A stretch of DNA of 64,000 bases from Bacillota bacterium (GTDB taxonomy: Bacteria; Bacillota; Clostridia; Lachnospirales; Lachnospiraceae), in contig JAEVYT010000021.1 of assembly GCA_023392615.1 (NCBI GenBank), forward strand, positions 1 to 64,000, in the 5' to 3' direction. Shown piece by piece: positions 8,583 through 18,823 of this stretch (the stretch's first letter is position 1; each line of letters starts with the position of its first letter). The translations under genes were made by a program, and so were the position numbers. Under the pieces are notes generated by a model. That model made no database searches. It saw only the letters and a list, made by a program, of their open reading frames with translations, and was not told the origin of the DNA.

Positions 8583-9479
8583 GTGAAAGGTATTATTTTA
8601 GCAGGCGGTTCGGGTACCCGTCTTTATCCACTTACAAAGGTAACATCAAAACAATTACTTCCGATATATGATAAACCAATGATATATTATCCAATGTCCG
8701 TGCTTATGAATGCAGGGATACGTGATATCCTAATAATTTCAACACCACAGGATACGCCAAGATTTGAGGAATTGTTAGGTGATGGTAAGCACTTTGGTGT
8801 AAATCTATCTTATGCGATTCAATCAAGCCCTGATGGATTGGCGCAGGCATTTATTATAGGGGAAGAATTTATCGGCTCGGATACAGTTGCAATGGTTCTT
8901 GGAGATAATATTTTTGCCGGACATGGTTTGAAAAAACGTCTTAAGGCTGCGGTAGAAAATGCCGAACTAGGGAAGGGTGCAACTGTCTTTGGATATTATG
9001 TTGATGATCCTGAGAGATTTGGTATCGTTGAATTTGATAATAACGGAACGGCTATTTCAATTGAAGAGAAACCTAAATATCCAAAAAGTAATTACTGTGT
9101 AACAGGTTTATATTTTTACGATAACCGTGTTGTTGAATATGCTAAGAATTTAAAACCATCTGCCAGAGGTGAACTTGAAATAACTGATTTAAATAGAATA
9201 TATCTGGACAATAGTGAGTTAAATGTGGAATTATTGGGACAAGGATTTACATGGTTGGATACTGGAACACACGAAAGCCTTGTTGAAGCTACGAATTTTG
9301 TTAAAACAATTGAAACTCATCAACATCGTAAAATTGCATGTTTAGAAGAGATAGCATATCTTAATGACTGGATAACCAAAGAAGATATGTTGATGATTTA
9401 TGAAGAGCTAAAGAAAAATCAGTATGGTCAATATATCAAGGATGTACTTGATGGAAAGTATATTGATGTATTACATTAA
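8583..9479 (+). CDS. rmlA: Glucose-1-phosphate thymidylyltransferase RmlA
   Basis: First step of dTDP-L-rhamnose synthesis: glucose-1-phosphate plus dTTP gives dTDP-glucose. The GTG at 8583 is chosen over the ATG at 8571 because GAGG lies between them and the product then begins MKGIILAGGSGTRLYP, the canonical start. The 298-residue protein keeps the SKQLLPIYDKPMIYYP and VLGDNIF motifs. It is followed by rmlB, rmlD and rmlC in close order. Confidence 0.95.
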   Translation: MKGIILAGGSGTRLYPLTKVTSKQLLPIYDKPMIYYPMSVLMNAGIRDILIISTPQDTPRFEELLGDGKHFGVNLSYAIQSSPDGLAQAFIIGEEFIGSDTVAMVLGDNIFAGHGLKKRLKAAVENAELGKGATVFGYYVDDPERFGIVEFDNNGTAISIEEKPKYPKSNYCVTGLYFYDNRVVEYAKNLKPSARGELEITDLNRIYLDNSELNVELLGQGFTWLDTGTHESLVEATNFVKTIETHQHRKIACLEEIAYLNDWITKEDMLMIYEELKKNQYGQYIKDVLDGKYIDVLH

Positions 9480-9497
9480 TCTTAGGAGGACACACTC

Positions 9498-10517
9498 ATG
9501 AATATTATAGTTACCGGTGGAGCCGGTTTTATTGGAAGTAATTTTGTGTTTCATATGTTAAAAAAATATCCTGACTATCGTATCGTTTGCGTAGATTGTT
9601 TAACTTATGCCGGGAATTTATCAACACTTACTCCAGTTTTAGATAATCAAAATTTTCGATTTGTAAAAGAAAGTATTACTGATCGACAGGCAATATATCA
9701 GTTATTTGAAGAGGAAAAGCCGGATATCGTAGTGAACTTTGCTGCTGAGAGTCATGTTGATCGTTCTATAGAAAATCCAGAAGTATTTCTAGATACCAAT
9801 ATAAAAGGTACTGCTGTACTTATGGATGCTTGTCGTAAATATGGAATAAGCCGATATCATCAAGTGTCCACCGATGAGGTATATGGAGATTTACCTTTGG
9901 ACAGACCTGATTTGTTTTTCACTGAGGAAACACCAATTCATACTAGTTCCCCATATAGTTCATCTAAGGCATCAGCCGATCTTTTAGTTCAGGCATATCA
10001 TAGAACATACGGACTTCCTGTAACTATAAGTCGCTGTTCTAACAATTATGGTCCTTATCACTTCCCAGAGAAGTTAATACCGTTAATGATTGCTAATGCG
10101 CTCAATGATAAGCCTCTTCCGGTTTACGGAGAAGGGTTAAATGTGCGTGACTGGTTATATGTAGAGGATCATTGTAAAGCAATTGATCTCATTATCCACA
10201 AAGGACGAGTTGGTGAAGTATATAATATTGGTGGTCATAATGAGATGAAAAACATTGATATTGTGAAAATAATCTGTAAAGAATTAGATAAACCAGAAAG
10301 CTTGATTACTTATGTTACTGATCGAAAGGGTCATGATATGAGATATGCAATTGATCCTACGAAAATTCATAATGAACTAGGGTGGTTACCTGAAACTAAG
10401 TTTGCGGATGGAATAAAGAAAACTATTAAATGGTATTTGGATAATAAAGAGTGGTGGGAAACCATTATATCAGGTGAATATCAAAATTATTATGAAAAGA
10501 TGTATAAAGATCGTTAG
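9498..10517 (+). CDS. rmlB: dTDP-glucose 4,6-dehydratase RmlB
   Basis: Second step of dTDP-rhamnose synthesis, NAD-dependent dehydration of dTDP-glucose. It is an extended SDR of 339 residues with GGAGFIGSN at the N terminus, the STDEVYGD active-site region, YSSSKASAD (YxxxK) and RCSNNYGPYHFPEKLIP, the last typical of RmlB. A TAGGAGG site precedes the start by a good distance. Confidence 0.95.
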   Translation: MNIIVTGGAGFIGSNFVFHMLKKYPDYRIVCVDCLTYAGNLSTLTPVLDNQNFRFVKESITDRQAIYQLFEEEKPDIVVNFAAESHVDRSIENPEVFLDTNIKGTAVLMDACRKYGISRYHQVSTDEVYGDLPLDRPDLFFTEETPIHTSSPYSSSKASADLLVQAYHRTYGLPVTISRCSNNYGPYHFPEKLIPLMIANALNDKPLPVYGEGLNVRDWLYVEDHCKAIDLIIHKGRVGEVYNIGGHNEMKNIDIVKIICKELDKPESLITYVTDRKGHDMRYAIDPTKIHNELGWLPETKFADGIKKTIKWYLDNKEWWETIISGEYQNYYEKMYKDR

Positions 10518-10542
10518 TAATTAATAAGGAAGGTACGATTGA

Positions 10543-11415
10543 ATGAAAGTATTAGTAACAGGAGTAAATGGACAACTTGGCTTTGATACATTTAACGAGT
10601 TGAAAAAGCGTGGGTATGAACCTTATGGATATGATATTAGTGATATGGATATTACTGATTCAGTTATAGTGCATAAGGTTATAACTAAAGTAAATCCTGA
10701 TGCTGTTATTCACTGTGCTGCTTGGACTGCTGTTGATGCTGCAGAAGAGGACGATAAAATCGATACAGTAAAATTAGTTAATGTAACCGGAACTGAAAAT
10801 ATAGCAAAAGCATGCAAAGATATCGGTTGTAAATTGATGTATATCTCAACAGATTATGTGTTTGATGGACAAGGAACACGTCCGTGGGAACCGGATGATG
10901 AACGTAAACCGTTAAATGTATACGGTCAATCAAAATATGAGGGTGAGCTGGCTGTTGAACAGTATGTAGATAAGTTTTATATCGTACGTATTGCATGGGT
11001 GTTTGGATTAAACGGCAAAAACTTTATCAAGACAATGGTAAACCTTGGAAAGACTAGAGATCATTTAACTGTTGTAAATGATCAAATAGGTACTCCTACT
11101 TATACTTATGATTTAGCGCGTCTGTTAGTTGACATGATTGAAACTGATCGATATGGAAGATATCATGCCACGAACGAAGGCGATTATATAAGTTGGTATG
11201 ACTTTACAGTAGAGATAATGAAACAAGCAGCGTTAATAAATCCGATCTATAGTAAAGTAACCGTATCACCAGTAAGTAGCGATGCATATCCTGCAAAGGC
11301 AAAAAGACCGAGTAATAGCAGACTAGATAAAAGTAAATTATTATTAAATGGTTTTAATCCATTGCCCACATGGCAAGATGCTGTTAGTCGTTATCTTAAA
11401 GAAATAGAGGTATAG
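10543..11415 (+). CDS. rmlD: dTDP-4-dehydrorhamnose reductase RmlD
   Basis: Last step of dTDP-L-rhamnose synthesis, reducing the 4-keto intermediate. It has 290 residues with GVNGQLGFD at the N terminus, HCAAWTAVDAAEED, YISTDYVFDG and YGQSKYEGE, all conserved in RmlD. Only three bases separate its stop codon from the rmlC start. Confidence 0.95.
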   Translation: MKVLVTGVNGQLGFDTFNELKKRGYEPYGYDISDMDITDSVIVHKVITKVNPDAVIHCAAWTAVDAAEEDDKIDTVKLVNVTGTENIAKACKDIGCKLMYISTDYVFDGQGTRPWEPDDERKPLNVYGQSKYEGELAVEQYVDKFYIVRIAWVFGLNGKNFIKTMVNLGKTRDHLTVVNDQIGTPTYTYDLARLLVDMIETDRYGRYHATNEGDYISWYDFTVEIMKQAALINPIYSKVTVSPVSSDAYPAKAKRPSNSRLDKSKLLLNGFNPLPTWQDAVSRYLKEIEV

Positions 11416-11418
11416 TAA

Positions 11419-12021
11419 ATGGGTCAAATCAAGGTATCAAAATGTCCAATTGAAGGATTGTATATCATTGAACCTGCAGTTCATGGAGATAATCGGGGTT
11501 ATTTTATGGAGACATATAACCAAAACGATATGCATGAAGCCGGATTAAATATGGTGTTTGTGCAGGACAATCAATCAATGAGTGTTAAGGGAGTATTGCG
11601 TGGTTTACATTATCAAAAAGAATATCCACAAGGAAAACTTGTAAGAGTTATAAAGGGTAGAGTGTTTGATGTTGCAGTAGATTTGAGACAGAATAGCACC
11701 ACTTATGGTCAATGGTATGGCATTGAACTAACGGAAGAAAATAAGAAGCAGTTTTATATTAGTGAAGGATTCGCACATGGTTTTTTAGTCCTTAGTGATG
11801 TTGCAGAATTTTGTTATAAAGTAACAGATTTTTATCATCCGGGTGATGAGGGCGGTTTGGCTTGGAATGATCCTGAAATCGGAATATTGTGGCCTGAGCT
11901 TACTGGATCATATATTGGGACGGCATCTTCTGCCGGATATACATTATCTGATGGTACATTAATTAATCTTTCTGAAAAGGATCAGAAGTGGCAAGGGTTA
12001 AATAATACTTTTAAGTTTTGA
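11419..12021 (+). CDS. rmlC: dTDP-4-dehydrorhamnose 3,5-epimerase RmlC
   Basis: Epimerizes C3 and C5 of the dTDP-4-keto sugar. The cupin protein of 200 residues carries DNRGYFMETY, VLRGLHYQ with the catalytic histidine, GFAHGFLVLSD and EFCYKVTDFY. It is slightly longer than the usual 180-190 residues, with extra sequence between the ILWPEL region and the SEKD motif. The gene order A-B-D-C differs from the rfbBDAC order of enteric bacteria. Confidence 0.93.
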   Translation: MGQIKVSKCPIEGLYIIEPAVHGDNRGYFMETYNQNDMHEAGLNMVFVQDNQSMSVKGVLRGLHYQKEYPQGKLVRVIKGRVFDVAVDLRQNSTTYGQWYGIELTEENKKQFYISEGFAHGFLVLSDVAEFCYKVTDFYHPGDEGGLAWNDPEIGILWPELTGSYIGTASSAGYTLSDGTLINLSEKDQKWQGLNNTFKF

Positions 12022-12097
12022 TAAAGATTATGAAGAGATGTATTTAATACTAAGAAGAAATGATTGAGTTTGAACACATAACTCGGAGAGAGGCAAT

Positions 12098-13333
12098 ATG
12101 CAGAAGATGGCTGCTAAACAACATGTTTTTTTGGTGGGTGCAAAAAGCCTTGGCGCCTATGGAGGATATGAGACCTTCATTAACAAGTTGACTGAATATC
12201 ATCAGCACAATGAAAAAATACAGTATTATGTAGCATGCAAGGCGAATGGTGATGGTTGCATGGATGAAACTAAAATGGATAATGTAACTAAAATCTCCGA
12301 AACGGAATTTATCTACCATAATGCCCATTGCTTTAAACTGAGATTACCAAATATTGGTTCGGCACAAGCGATTTATTATGATATATATGCCTTACATGTG
12401 TTTTGTAAATTTATTAAGAATAATAAGATCAAAAATCCAATCGTATATATTATGGCTTGTCGTATTGGACCTTTAGCGGGTTATTATTATCGTATAATTC
12501 ACAAATTGGGTGGGAAAGTTTACTTGAATCCGGATGGCCACGAATGGATGAGAGCAAAATGGAGTGCACCAATTAGATGGTACTGGAAGATATCTGAAAA
12601 GTTTATGGTTAAGTACAGTGATCTGGTGATTTGTGATTCGGTGAACATTGAAAAGTATATTCATGCATCCTATGATTATAGATGTATTAAAGGAGGTAAT
12701 CCGAATACAACCTTTATAGCTTATGGAGCAGAGACTAGAAAAAGTGAACTCAGTGATGAAGATCCAAAGTTATTGGACTGGTATAAGCAAAAGAATATAT
12801 CTGCAAAGGAATATTATCTCGTAGTTGGTAGATTTGTTCCGGAAAATAACTATGAAACTATGATTCGCGAATTCATGAAGAGCAAAAGCAAACGAGATTT
12901 TGCAATAATTACTAATGTAAATGATAAATTCTTGGAAGAACTTGAAAAGAGATTACATTTCATGAATGATAAGAGAATAAAGTTTGTTGGTACAATATAT
13001 GACCAAGAATTATTAATGAAAGTAAGAGAAAATGCTTATGGATATTTACATGGGCATGAAGTTGGTGGTACCAATCCAAGTCTTCTTGAAGCTTTAGGAA
13101 GTACAGACTTAAATCTATTACTAGATGTCGGTTTCAATAGAGAGGTTGCTGAGGATGCGGCAATCTATTGGAATAAAGATGACGGAGCACTTGCAGAAAT
13201 TATTAATAATGCGGATATTTTGAGTTACGAGGATATTAGAGCAAAAGGTATAAAGGCTAAGAAAAGAATCGAGGATGCTTATAGTTGGAAGTATATTACA
13301 GATAGATACCAGAAAGTATTCTTACAGGACTAA
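12098..13333 (+). CDS. DUF1972/GT4-type glycosyltransferase, probable rhamnosyltransferase
   Basis: A 411-residue cytosolic glycosyltransferase. The N-terminal part (residues 8-185) resembles the DUF1972 domain of streptococcal Cps2T/RgpA-type rhamnosyltransferases, including GAYGGYETF and NPDGHEWMRAKW. The C-terminal half is a GT4 nucleotide-sugar fold with VVGRFVPENNYETMI and HGHEVGGTNPSLLEALG. In relatives this type adds rhamnose directly after the priming sugar, which fits its position just after the rml genes. The acceptor is inference. Confidence 0.82.
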   Translation: MQKMAAKQHVFLVGAKSLGAYGGYETFINKLTEYHQHNEKIQYYVACKANGDGCMDETKMDNVTKISETEFIYHNAHCFKLRLPNIGSAQAIYYDIYALHVFCKFIKNNKIKNPIVYIMACRIGPLAGYYYRIIHKLGGKVYLNPDGHEWMRAKWSAPIRWYWKISEKFMVKYSDLVICDSVNIEKYIHASYDYRCIKGGNPNTTFIAYGAETRKSELSDEDPKLLDWYKQKNISAKEYYLVVGRFVPENNYETMIREFMKSKSKRDFAIITNVNDKFLEELEKRLHFMNDKRIKFVGTIYDQELLMKVRENAYGYLHGHEVGGTNPSLLEALGSTDLNLLLDVGFNREVAEDAAIYWNKDDGALAEIINNADILSYEDIRAKGIKAKKRIEDAYSWKYITDRYQKVFLQD

Positions 13334-13444
13334 AATCTATTAATCTTTTACTAATAAGTTTTGATGTAATGAGTAATTAATCCTAAAAGTTATCTTTAGT
13401 GATTGAATATAATAATGAATAATAACATTAAGAGGAGAACGTTT

Positions 13445-13840
13445 ATGAAACGTGTAATAACCTATGGAACCTTTGACCTGTTACATTATGGACATATTAA
13501 TCTGCTGAGCAGAGCAAAAGCATTGGGTGACTATTTAATCGTAGTACTTTCTTCTGATGAGTTTAATTGGAATGAGAAGCAAAAGAAATGTTATTTTACT
13601 TATGAGCAGAGAAAAGCATTACTAGAAGCGATTCGTTATGTAGATTTGGTAGTTCCCGAAACTTGTTGGGACCAAAAGTGTAGTGATATGCATTCATATC
13701 AAATTGATACTTTTGTTATGGGAGATGATTGGAAAGGAAAGTTTGACTTTCTGAAAGAAGAAGGTGTCGAAGTTGTATATCTACCTAGAACACCCGAAAT
13801 AAGTACAACTCAGATTAAACTTGATTTGAATATGAAGTAA
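13445..13840 (+). CDS. tagD: Glycerol-3-phosphate cytidylyltransferase (TagD-like)
   Basis: Makes CDP-glycerol from CTP and glycerol-3-phosphate. The start at 13445 follows AAGAGGAG and gives the canonical MKRVITYGTFDLLHYGHINLL N terminus; an in-frame ATG at 13403 would add an unlikely extension. The 131-residue length matches the family. The nucleotide-binding HYGH motif is at about residues 14-17, and RTPEISTTQIK near residue 120 matches the conserved C-terminal motif. Two TagB/F-like transferases downstream (17561, 20254) could use the product. Confidence 0.92.
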   Translation: MKRVITYGTFDLLHYGHINLLSRAKALGDYLIVVLSSDEFNWNEKQKKCYFTYEQRKALLEAIRYVDLVVPETCWDQKCSDMHSYQIDTFVMGDDWKGKFDFLKEEGVEVVYLPRTPEISTTQIKLDLNMK

Positions 13841-13884
13841 AAGTTGTAATTCTACTATAAAAATTATTTTAGGGGTAACAAATT

Positions 13885-15222
13885 GTGAAAATTCTACATT
13901 ATGCTCTTGGCTTTCCACCATATCGAACGGGCGGTCTTACTAAGTTTTGTATGGATTTAATGATACAACAGAATATAGAAGGTCATCAAGTTGCAATGCT
14001 ATGGCCAGGCCAGATGGGGTTTCTATATCATAAGGTGGCTGTAAAAGATAGGGGCATAGTTAAGAGAACTGACAATTCCGGTATACGTAGTTTTGAAGTG
14101 ATCAATCCCTTGCCAGTATCTTATGATGAAGGAATCAGCAACTTTGAAGCTTTTACACTAGATGAAGGAGAGAATGTCTATAGAAAACTACTGCAACTAT
14201 ATGAACCAGATGTAATACATGTTCATACTCTGATGGGGCTCCATCGTAGTTTCTTAGTGGCTGCTAAAAAGGAAAAAATTCGCCTTATATTTAGTGCTCA
14301 TGATTTTTTTCCGATATGCCCTAAGGTTACCATGTTTCGTAATGGACAATTATGCCCATCTGTTGGAAGTTGTGCTGAATGTGGTAGTTGTAATTCTACC
14401 TCATTATCAATAAAGAAAATACGGTTATTACAATCGCCTATATATAAAGTACTCAAAGACTCTCCAATCATTCGTAAATTGAGAAAACAGCATAGAGACG
14501 AATTTCACAGTAAGAATGCAAACAGTGAGAACTCAGTTGAGACAGGAAATTCAGAAGATTATAAGAAATTACGTAACCATTATTATCAAATTTTAAGATT
14601 GATGGATATGATTCATTACAATAGTACACTAACAAAAAATATTTATGAACGGTACTTTGAATTTCCAAAATCGACAGTTATAAAAATAAGTCATGCAGAT
14701 ATTTTTGACAATAGAAAGATGAAGAAGTTCACGAATCATATTAGGTTTACGTATCTCGGTGCTCAGAGTGGAGCAAAGGGATATTTTGTTCTTAAAAAGG
14801 CTCTCGATAAATTATGGGAAGTAACACATAACTTTGAACTAAACGTTTATTTTGAGCCAATAGAACCAGCGATATATATTAAATCACATCCAAGGTACAC
14901 GTACAGTGACCTTAGTCAAATAATGGACAAAACGGATATGCTCATAACTCCGAGTGTGTGGTATGAGACTTTTGGTTATACAGTTCTGGAAGCACTAAGC
15001 TATGGGGTTCCTGTATTGATTAGCGGAAATGTTGGAGCTAAAGATATATTGGTAGCAGGTGCTGGAATTATTGTTGAGGATATGGATGTAGACAAGCTAT
15101 ATAATCAATTAAGGGAAATAGTTCATCATAAATTAGAGCAAATGAATATCGTGATTTTAAAGGATCAGGATATTATAACTCTTGAAGATATGTCAAAATC
15201 AATTAAAGAAATATATTACTGA
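13885..15222 (+). CDS. GT4-family glycosyltransferase with cysteine-rich insert
   Basis: A 445-residue glycosyltransferase beginning at a GTG with AGGGGT upstream. The N terminus (GFPPYRTGGLTKF) and the C-terminal segment (TPSVWYETFGYTVLEALSYGVPV) are GT-B/GT4 signatures. At residues about 147-173 there is a cluster of five cysteines (ICPKV...LCPSVGSCAECGSC). Such clusters occur in a subgroup of GT4 enzymes and may bind a metal. The linkage formed is not predictable. Confidence 0.82.
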   Translation: MKILHYALGFPPYRTGGLTKFCMDLMIQQNIEGHQVAMLWPGQMGFLYHKVAVKDRGIVKRTDNSGIRSFEVINPLPVSYDEGISNFEAFTLDEGENVYRKLLQLYEPDVIHVHTLMGLHRSFLVAAKKEKIRLIFSAHDFFPICPKVTMFRNGQLCPSVGSCAECGSCNSTSLSIKKIRLLQSPIYKVLKDSPIIRKLRKQHRDEFHSKNANSENSVETGNSEDYKKLRNHYYQILRLMDMIHYNSTLTKNIYERYFEFPKSTVIKISHADIFDNRKMKKFTNHIRFTYLGAQSGAKGYFVLKKALDKLWEVTHNFELNVYFEPIEPAIYIKSHPRYTYSDLSQIMDKTDMLITPSVWYETFGYTVLEALSYGVPVLISGNVGAKDILVAGAGIIVEDMDVDKLYNQLREIVHHKLEQMNIVILKDQDIITLEDMSKSIKEIYY

Positions 15223-15317
15223 TAAAATGTATTAATAATATAACTAGTGAAATATTCCAATTTGAAGAAGAAATAATTACAAGTTATGGTTGATGGATAA
15301 AGTTAGGAGATATCTAA

Positions 15318-16163
15318 ATGGATAAAATTGCGTTCGTTATACTTCATTATGAGACTGTGAATGATACTGAAGAGTGTTTAAACTCTTTAAAAAAGGATAT
15401 TAATAAAGAAAATGTGTATATCGTTGTAGTGGACAATGGGTCAAAAGTAGGTATGTTAAAATCCTTAGAAGACAAATATAAAGAGTCAAAGCAAATACAT
15501 TTTTTATATTCCAAAGAAAATCTGGGATTTGCAGGTGGTAATAATATAGGATTTAAGTATGCCAAGGATGTGTTACATGCTAACTTAATAGTTCTTGCTA
15601 ATAATGATTTAATCTTTAACCAAGATGGATTTATTAATATACTTCTTGAAAAATATAAAAGTGATATGTTTGATATTGCTGGTCCAAGAATTATATCGCT
15701 GGTTGATCATAAGAACCAAAATCCTGTACCAGTCCTTTATAAAGATATAAGTAGCTTAAGGAAAAGAATTTTAAAATATAGATTATTAGATTTTTTTAGT
15801 ATATTTAATTTTGATTTAATAATACAGCAGAAATTTGCCAAAGAAATAGAAGAATATTTTCCTGGTGAAAATGATGATTATCAATTACATGGTGCTTGTC
15901 TTATCTTTGGAGAAAGATATATATCAAACTATAATGGATTGTATGATAAAACCTTTATGTATGGTGAGGAAAGTATATTAAAATACATTGTAATAAGAGA
16001 TGGACTAATTATGAAATATATAGATGAAATAGAAGTAATTCATAAGGAGGGATCTTCCACACAGAAAATGTTAGGCAATGGAAAGAAAAAACGTCGTTTT
16101 TACTATAAATGGAATATTAAAAGTTGTTTATTGCTAAAAAACATGATGAAAGAGGTAAATTGA
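15318..16163 (+). CDS. GT2-family glycosyltransferase
   Basis: A 281-residue inverting glycosyltransferase of the GT-A fold. The N terminus VILHYETVNDTEECLNSL, the GFAGGNNIGF motif and the LANNDLIF stretch are typical of GT2 rhamnosyl/galactosyl transferases. The acceptor-side residues LHGACLIFG and MYGEE also fit. A TAGGAGA site precedes the ATG. Confidence 0.85.
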   Translation: MDKIAFVILHYETVNDTEECLNSLKKDINKENVYIVVVDNGSKVGMLKSLEDKYKESKQIHFLYSKENLGFAGGNNIGFKYAKDVLHANLIVLANNDLIFNQDGFINILLEKYKSDMFDIAGPRIISLVDHKNQNPVPVLYKDISSLRKRILKYRLLDFFSIFNFDLIIQQKFAKEIEEYFPGENDDYQLHGACLIFGERYISNYNGLYDKTFMYGEESILKYIVIRDGLIMKYIDEIEVIHKEGSSTQKMLGNGKKKRRFYYKWNIKSCLLLKNMMKEVN

Positions 16164-16230
16164 ATAAAATAGGTGTATGCATGAATATAAACTGATTAGA
16201 TTATGAGATTGCTAACTAGAGGAGAAATTT

Positions 16231-17583
16231 ATGGAACTATGGAAAAAAAAGAACCTGTCAATATTAAGTTTAAAAATTTTAATTGTGCTTCTTGTATGCA
16301 ATTATATGATAGTTAGCATAGTTTTGGGTGATTTTCCAATACTGAAATATGCTAGAGATATTATTCTATTATGTATGATTATTGCGTTAAAAGATGAAGT
16401 TGAAATTAAGTTTGACTATCGAGTAGTTGGATTTATAATATTCCTATTAACAGCTTTAAATGGGATGTTTCGAGCTGATAATCTCTCATTAGGAATTTTA
16501 GTAATGAGAAAATATACGTTCCCTTTACTCTTATTATTAGTAGTTTATAATTCAAAAATAATTAAGAGTTTTGATAAATTTCTTAAATTTATCATGATCT
16601 TTTTTACTGTATTTTCGATTTGGGGAGTTTTTCAGGCTCAAGTACTAGGTGATGAGTTCTTAAAATGGTTAGGATACCCGGTTGAATTTTCATATGCATA
16701 TCAGAGAGAAATGTTATATAACTCATACTATTTTGGAGGACTTGGTATACAAAGAGTAGTATCAACGATAAGTAATTCAAATGTATGTGCTCTGATTTTA
16801 GGTATAACACTGATATTTTTGGTATTTTGTTATCCGTACTTAAAAAATAATAAATTTAGAAATATATCCATATTATTAATCGCAGTGGCTTATATATTAA
16901 CTTTTTCAAGATCAAATATACTAGCCATGGTTATTGTCACTATATTCATAGCATGGAGATACATTCCGCATAAAAGAGAATTGATCATTGCTTCAATTGT
17001 ATTAGTTATTGTCGCTATAATTATCGGTGTAATACAAGGTCAGAATGGTATATTATATGAGATGGTGACATGGATTAAAGACAGTTTAAGCTTCAAAGAA
17101 TCATCAGCTGCTGGAAGGTCTGGACGATGGTTAACAGCATTATTGGCAGTGCTTAGGAACCCATTGGGCATAGGGTTTGGTCATGTTGGAAGTGTTGCAT
17201 ATCAAGCAGGTGTGGTTGAAAATTATTATTCTTGTGAAAATTCATACTTAGCCATGTTGCTCGATACAGGTTGGTTAAGTGCTGTTTTATATATTGGACT
17301 TATGGTATCTATGGCTTACACTGTAAAAATGAATGCAAAGAAATGTATGCAAAGTGGAAATGATTTAGGAGAGAGAATATGCAATGGAGCATATGCTGTC
17401 TTAATATACTTATTTATAAATATGTTCTTTTCAAATTTTATTTATGATATGGAAGCTATTTCAATTGCATTTATTTATATTGGTATCGCACTAAGTGTTT
17501 TACGTAAAAATAATATTGAATATTGTAAGGAAGTAATGCTAGCTCAGAAGGGAGTATTGAATGATAAACAAATTATACAATAA
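16231..17583 (+). CDS. wzy: O-antigen ligase/polymerase-type Wzy (first copy)
   Basis: A polytopic membrane protein of 450 residues with about ten to twelve hydrophobic helices. The loop containing AAGRSGRW and the later GIGFGHVGS...ENSYLAMLLDTGW match the Wzy_C/O-antigen ligase pattern. It likely polymerizes lipid-linked repeat units outside the membrane. The last 23 bases overlap the next gene. Confidence 0.8.
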   Translation: MELWKKKNLSILSLKILIVLLVCNYMIVSIVLGDFPILKYARDIILLCMIIALKDEVEIKFDYRVVGFIIFLLTALNGMFRADNLSLGILVMRKYTFPLLLLLVVYNSKIIKSFDKFLKFIMIFFTVFSIWGVFQAQVLGDEFLKWLGYPVEFSYAYQREMLYNSYYFGGLGIQRVVSTISNSNVCALILGITLIFLVFCYPYLKNNKFRNISILLIAVAYILTFSRSNILAMVIVTIFIAWRYIPHKRELIIASIVLVIVAIIIGVIQGQNGILYEMVTWIKDSLSFKESSAAGRSGRWLTALLAVLRNPLGIGFGHVGSVAYQAGVVENYYSCENSYLAMLLDTGWLSAVLYIGLMVSMAYTVKMNAKKCMQSGNDLGERICNGAYAVLIYLFINMFFSNFIYDMEAISIAFIYIGIALSVLRKNNIEYCKEVMLAQKGVLNDKQIIQ

Positions 17584-18823
17584 GTCCAAAATTCTTATGA
17601 GCAATGTTTTATATGCTGTTCAATCTAAAACATGGAAGAGACAAAATGACATCATTCTATTTGGAGCATGGTTTGGAGAAAAATTCGCTGATAACTCTAG
17701 GTTCTTATTTCAGTATTTGGATAAGAATAAAAAAGAACTGAAATTATCACATGTTGTTTGGGTTACTAGAAATGAAACTCTGTGTAATCAATTAACTTTA
17801 ATGGGATATGAAGCTTATATGATTGGCTCAGAAGAATCTACCTATTATCATAAGAAAGCTGGGATGCATATTCTCTGTAATGCTTCTTCTGATAGAAATG
17901 GATCAAAACCCGATATTCAACATGAATTATCATTTGGTGCGAAAAGAGTAAATCTATGGCATGGAGTAGGAGTTGTCAAGGGAGTAGGGTGTGATAGTCT
18001 TGAATATAAGAGAAAGAAAGAATTGCGGCCTCTTATATATAAGATTAAGGAAGGTTTAGAGAAATTCAAATTATATCGTTTGTTTGTTCAAGAAAAAGGT
18101 GGATGGGGTGATTTCTATTTTCTTAGTCCAACTCCTACAACTACAAAACAGTTTAAACGTTTTTCCTATATTCCGGAAAAAAATTTTATCGAATCATTGT
18201 ATCCGCGTACATGTTCATGCATTGAGCATTTTAGCCATGAAAAAGAGGTAATAACTGAGATGAATAAGTACTCAGCAGTTATATTATATTTGCCTACATT
18301 TCGAACAGGTCAGAATAGATTTGATTTTACTTCAGTGGCTAATCGCTTACAGAATATATTATTAGAACATAATATTTTATGGATTCAAAAAGCACATAGT
18401 GCAAGCGGTGTCGGGAAAATAGGAAGTGCTGATAAAAACATATTGAGTTTAAATCATGATTTTGATATTAATGTACTTATACCTCATATAGATATTTTGA
18501 TAACTGACTATTCTTCTGCTGCTAGCGATGCTAGGTTTTTCCGTAAACCTGTTTTGTTCTATGTACCAGATATAGACGATTATATGAACGGAGAAAACGG
18601 TGTAACTGAAGAAGCAGAGGAATTACTAAGTGGTCCCAAATTTTATGATGAAGAACAACTACAATTGGGAATAGTAGAGAGTCTGAAAAATCCTAATTCG
18701 GCAAAACCTGATAACTATGAGATGATAAGGAGTAAGTACTGGGGAAAAGATAAGGACATGAAACAGATATGGATAGATATATGTAAAACGTCTAAGTTCA
18801 ACGGTATGCATAAGATTTTATGA
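17561..18823 (+). CDS. CDP-glycerol glycerophosphotransferase family protein (TagB/TagF-like)
   Basis: A 420-residue protein of the pfam04464 type, which moves glycerol phosphate from CDP-glycerol onto glycans or teichoic acid. Visible motifs are NLWHGVG (about residue 130), ILYLPTFR (about 250) and DILITDYSSAASDARF with KPVLFYVPD (about 308-335). AGAAGGGAG precedes the start inside the end of wzy. With the TagD-like gene upstream, a glycerol-phosphate decoration or backbone is the simplest reading. A terminal ATGA overlap links it to the next gene. Confidence 0.85.
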   Translation: MINKLYNKSKILMSNVLYAVQSKTWKRQNDIILFGAWFGEKFADNSRFLFQYLDKNKKELKLSHVVWVTRNETLCNQLTLMGYEAYMIGSEESTYYHKKAGMHILCNASSDRNGSKPDIQHELSFGAKRVNLWHGVGVVKGVGCDSLEYKRKKELRPLIYKIKEGLEKFKLYRLFVQEKGGWGDFYFLSPTPTTTKQFKRFSYIPEKNFIESLYPRTCSCIEHFSHEKEVITEMNKYSAVILYLPTFRTGQNRFDFTSVANRLQNILLEHNILWIQKAHSASGVGKIGSADKNILSLNHDFDINVLIPHIDILITDYSSAASDARFFRKPVLFYVPDIDDYMNGENGVTEEAEELLSGPKFYDEEQLQLGIVESLKNPNSAKPDNYEMIRSKYWGKDKDMKQIWIDICKTSKFNGMHKIL

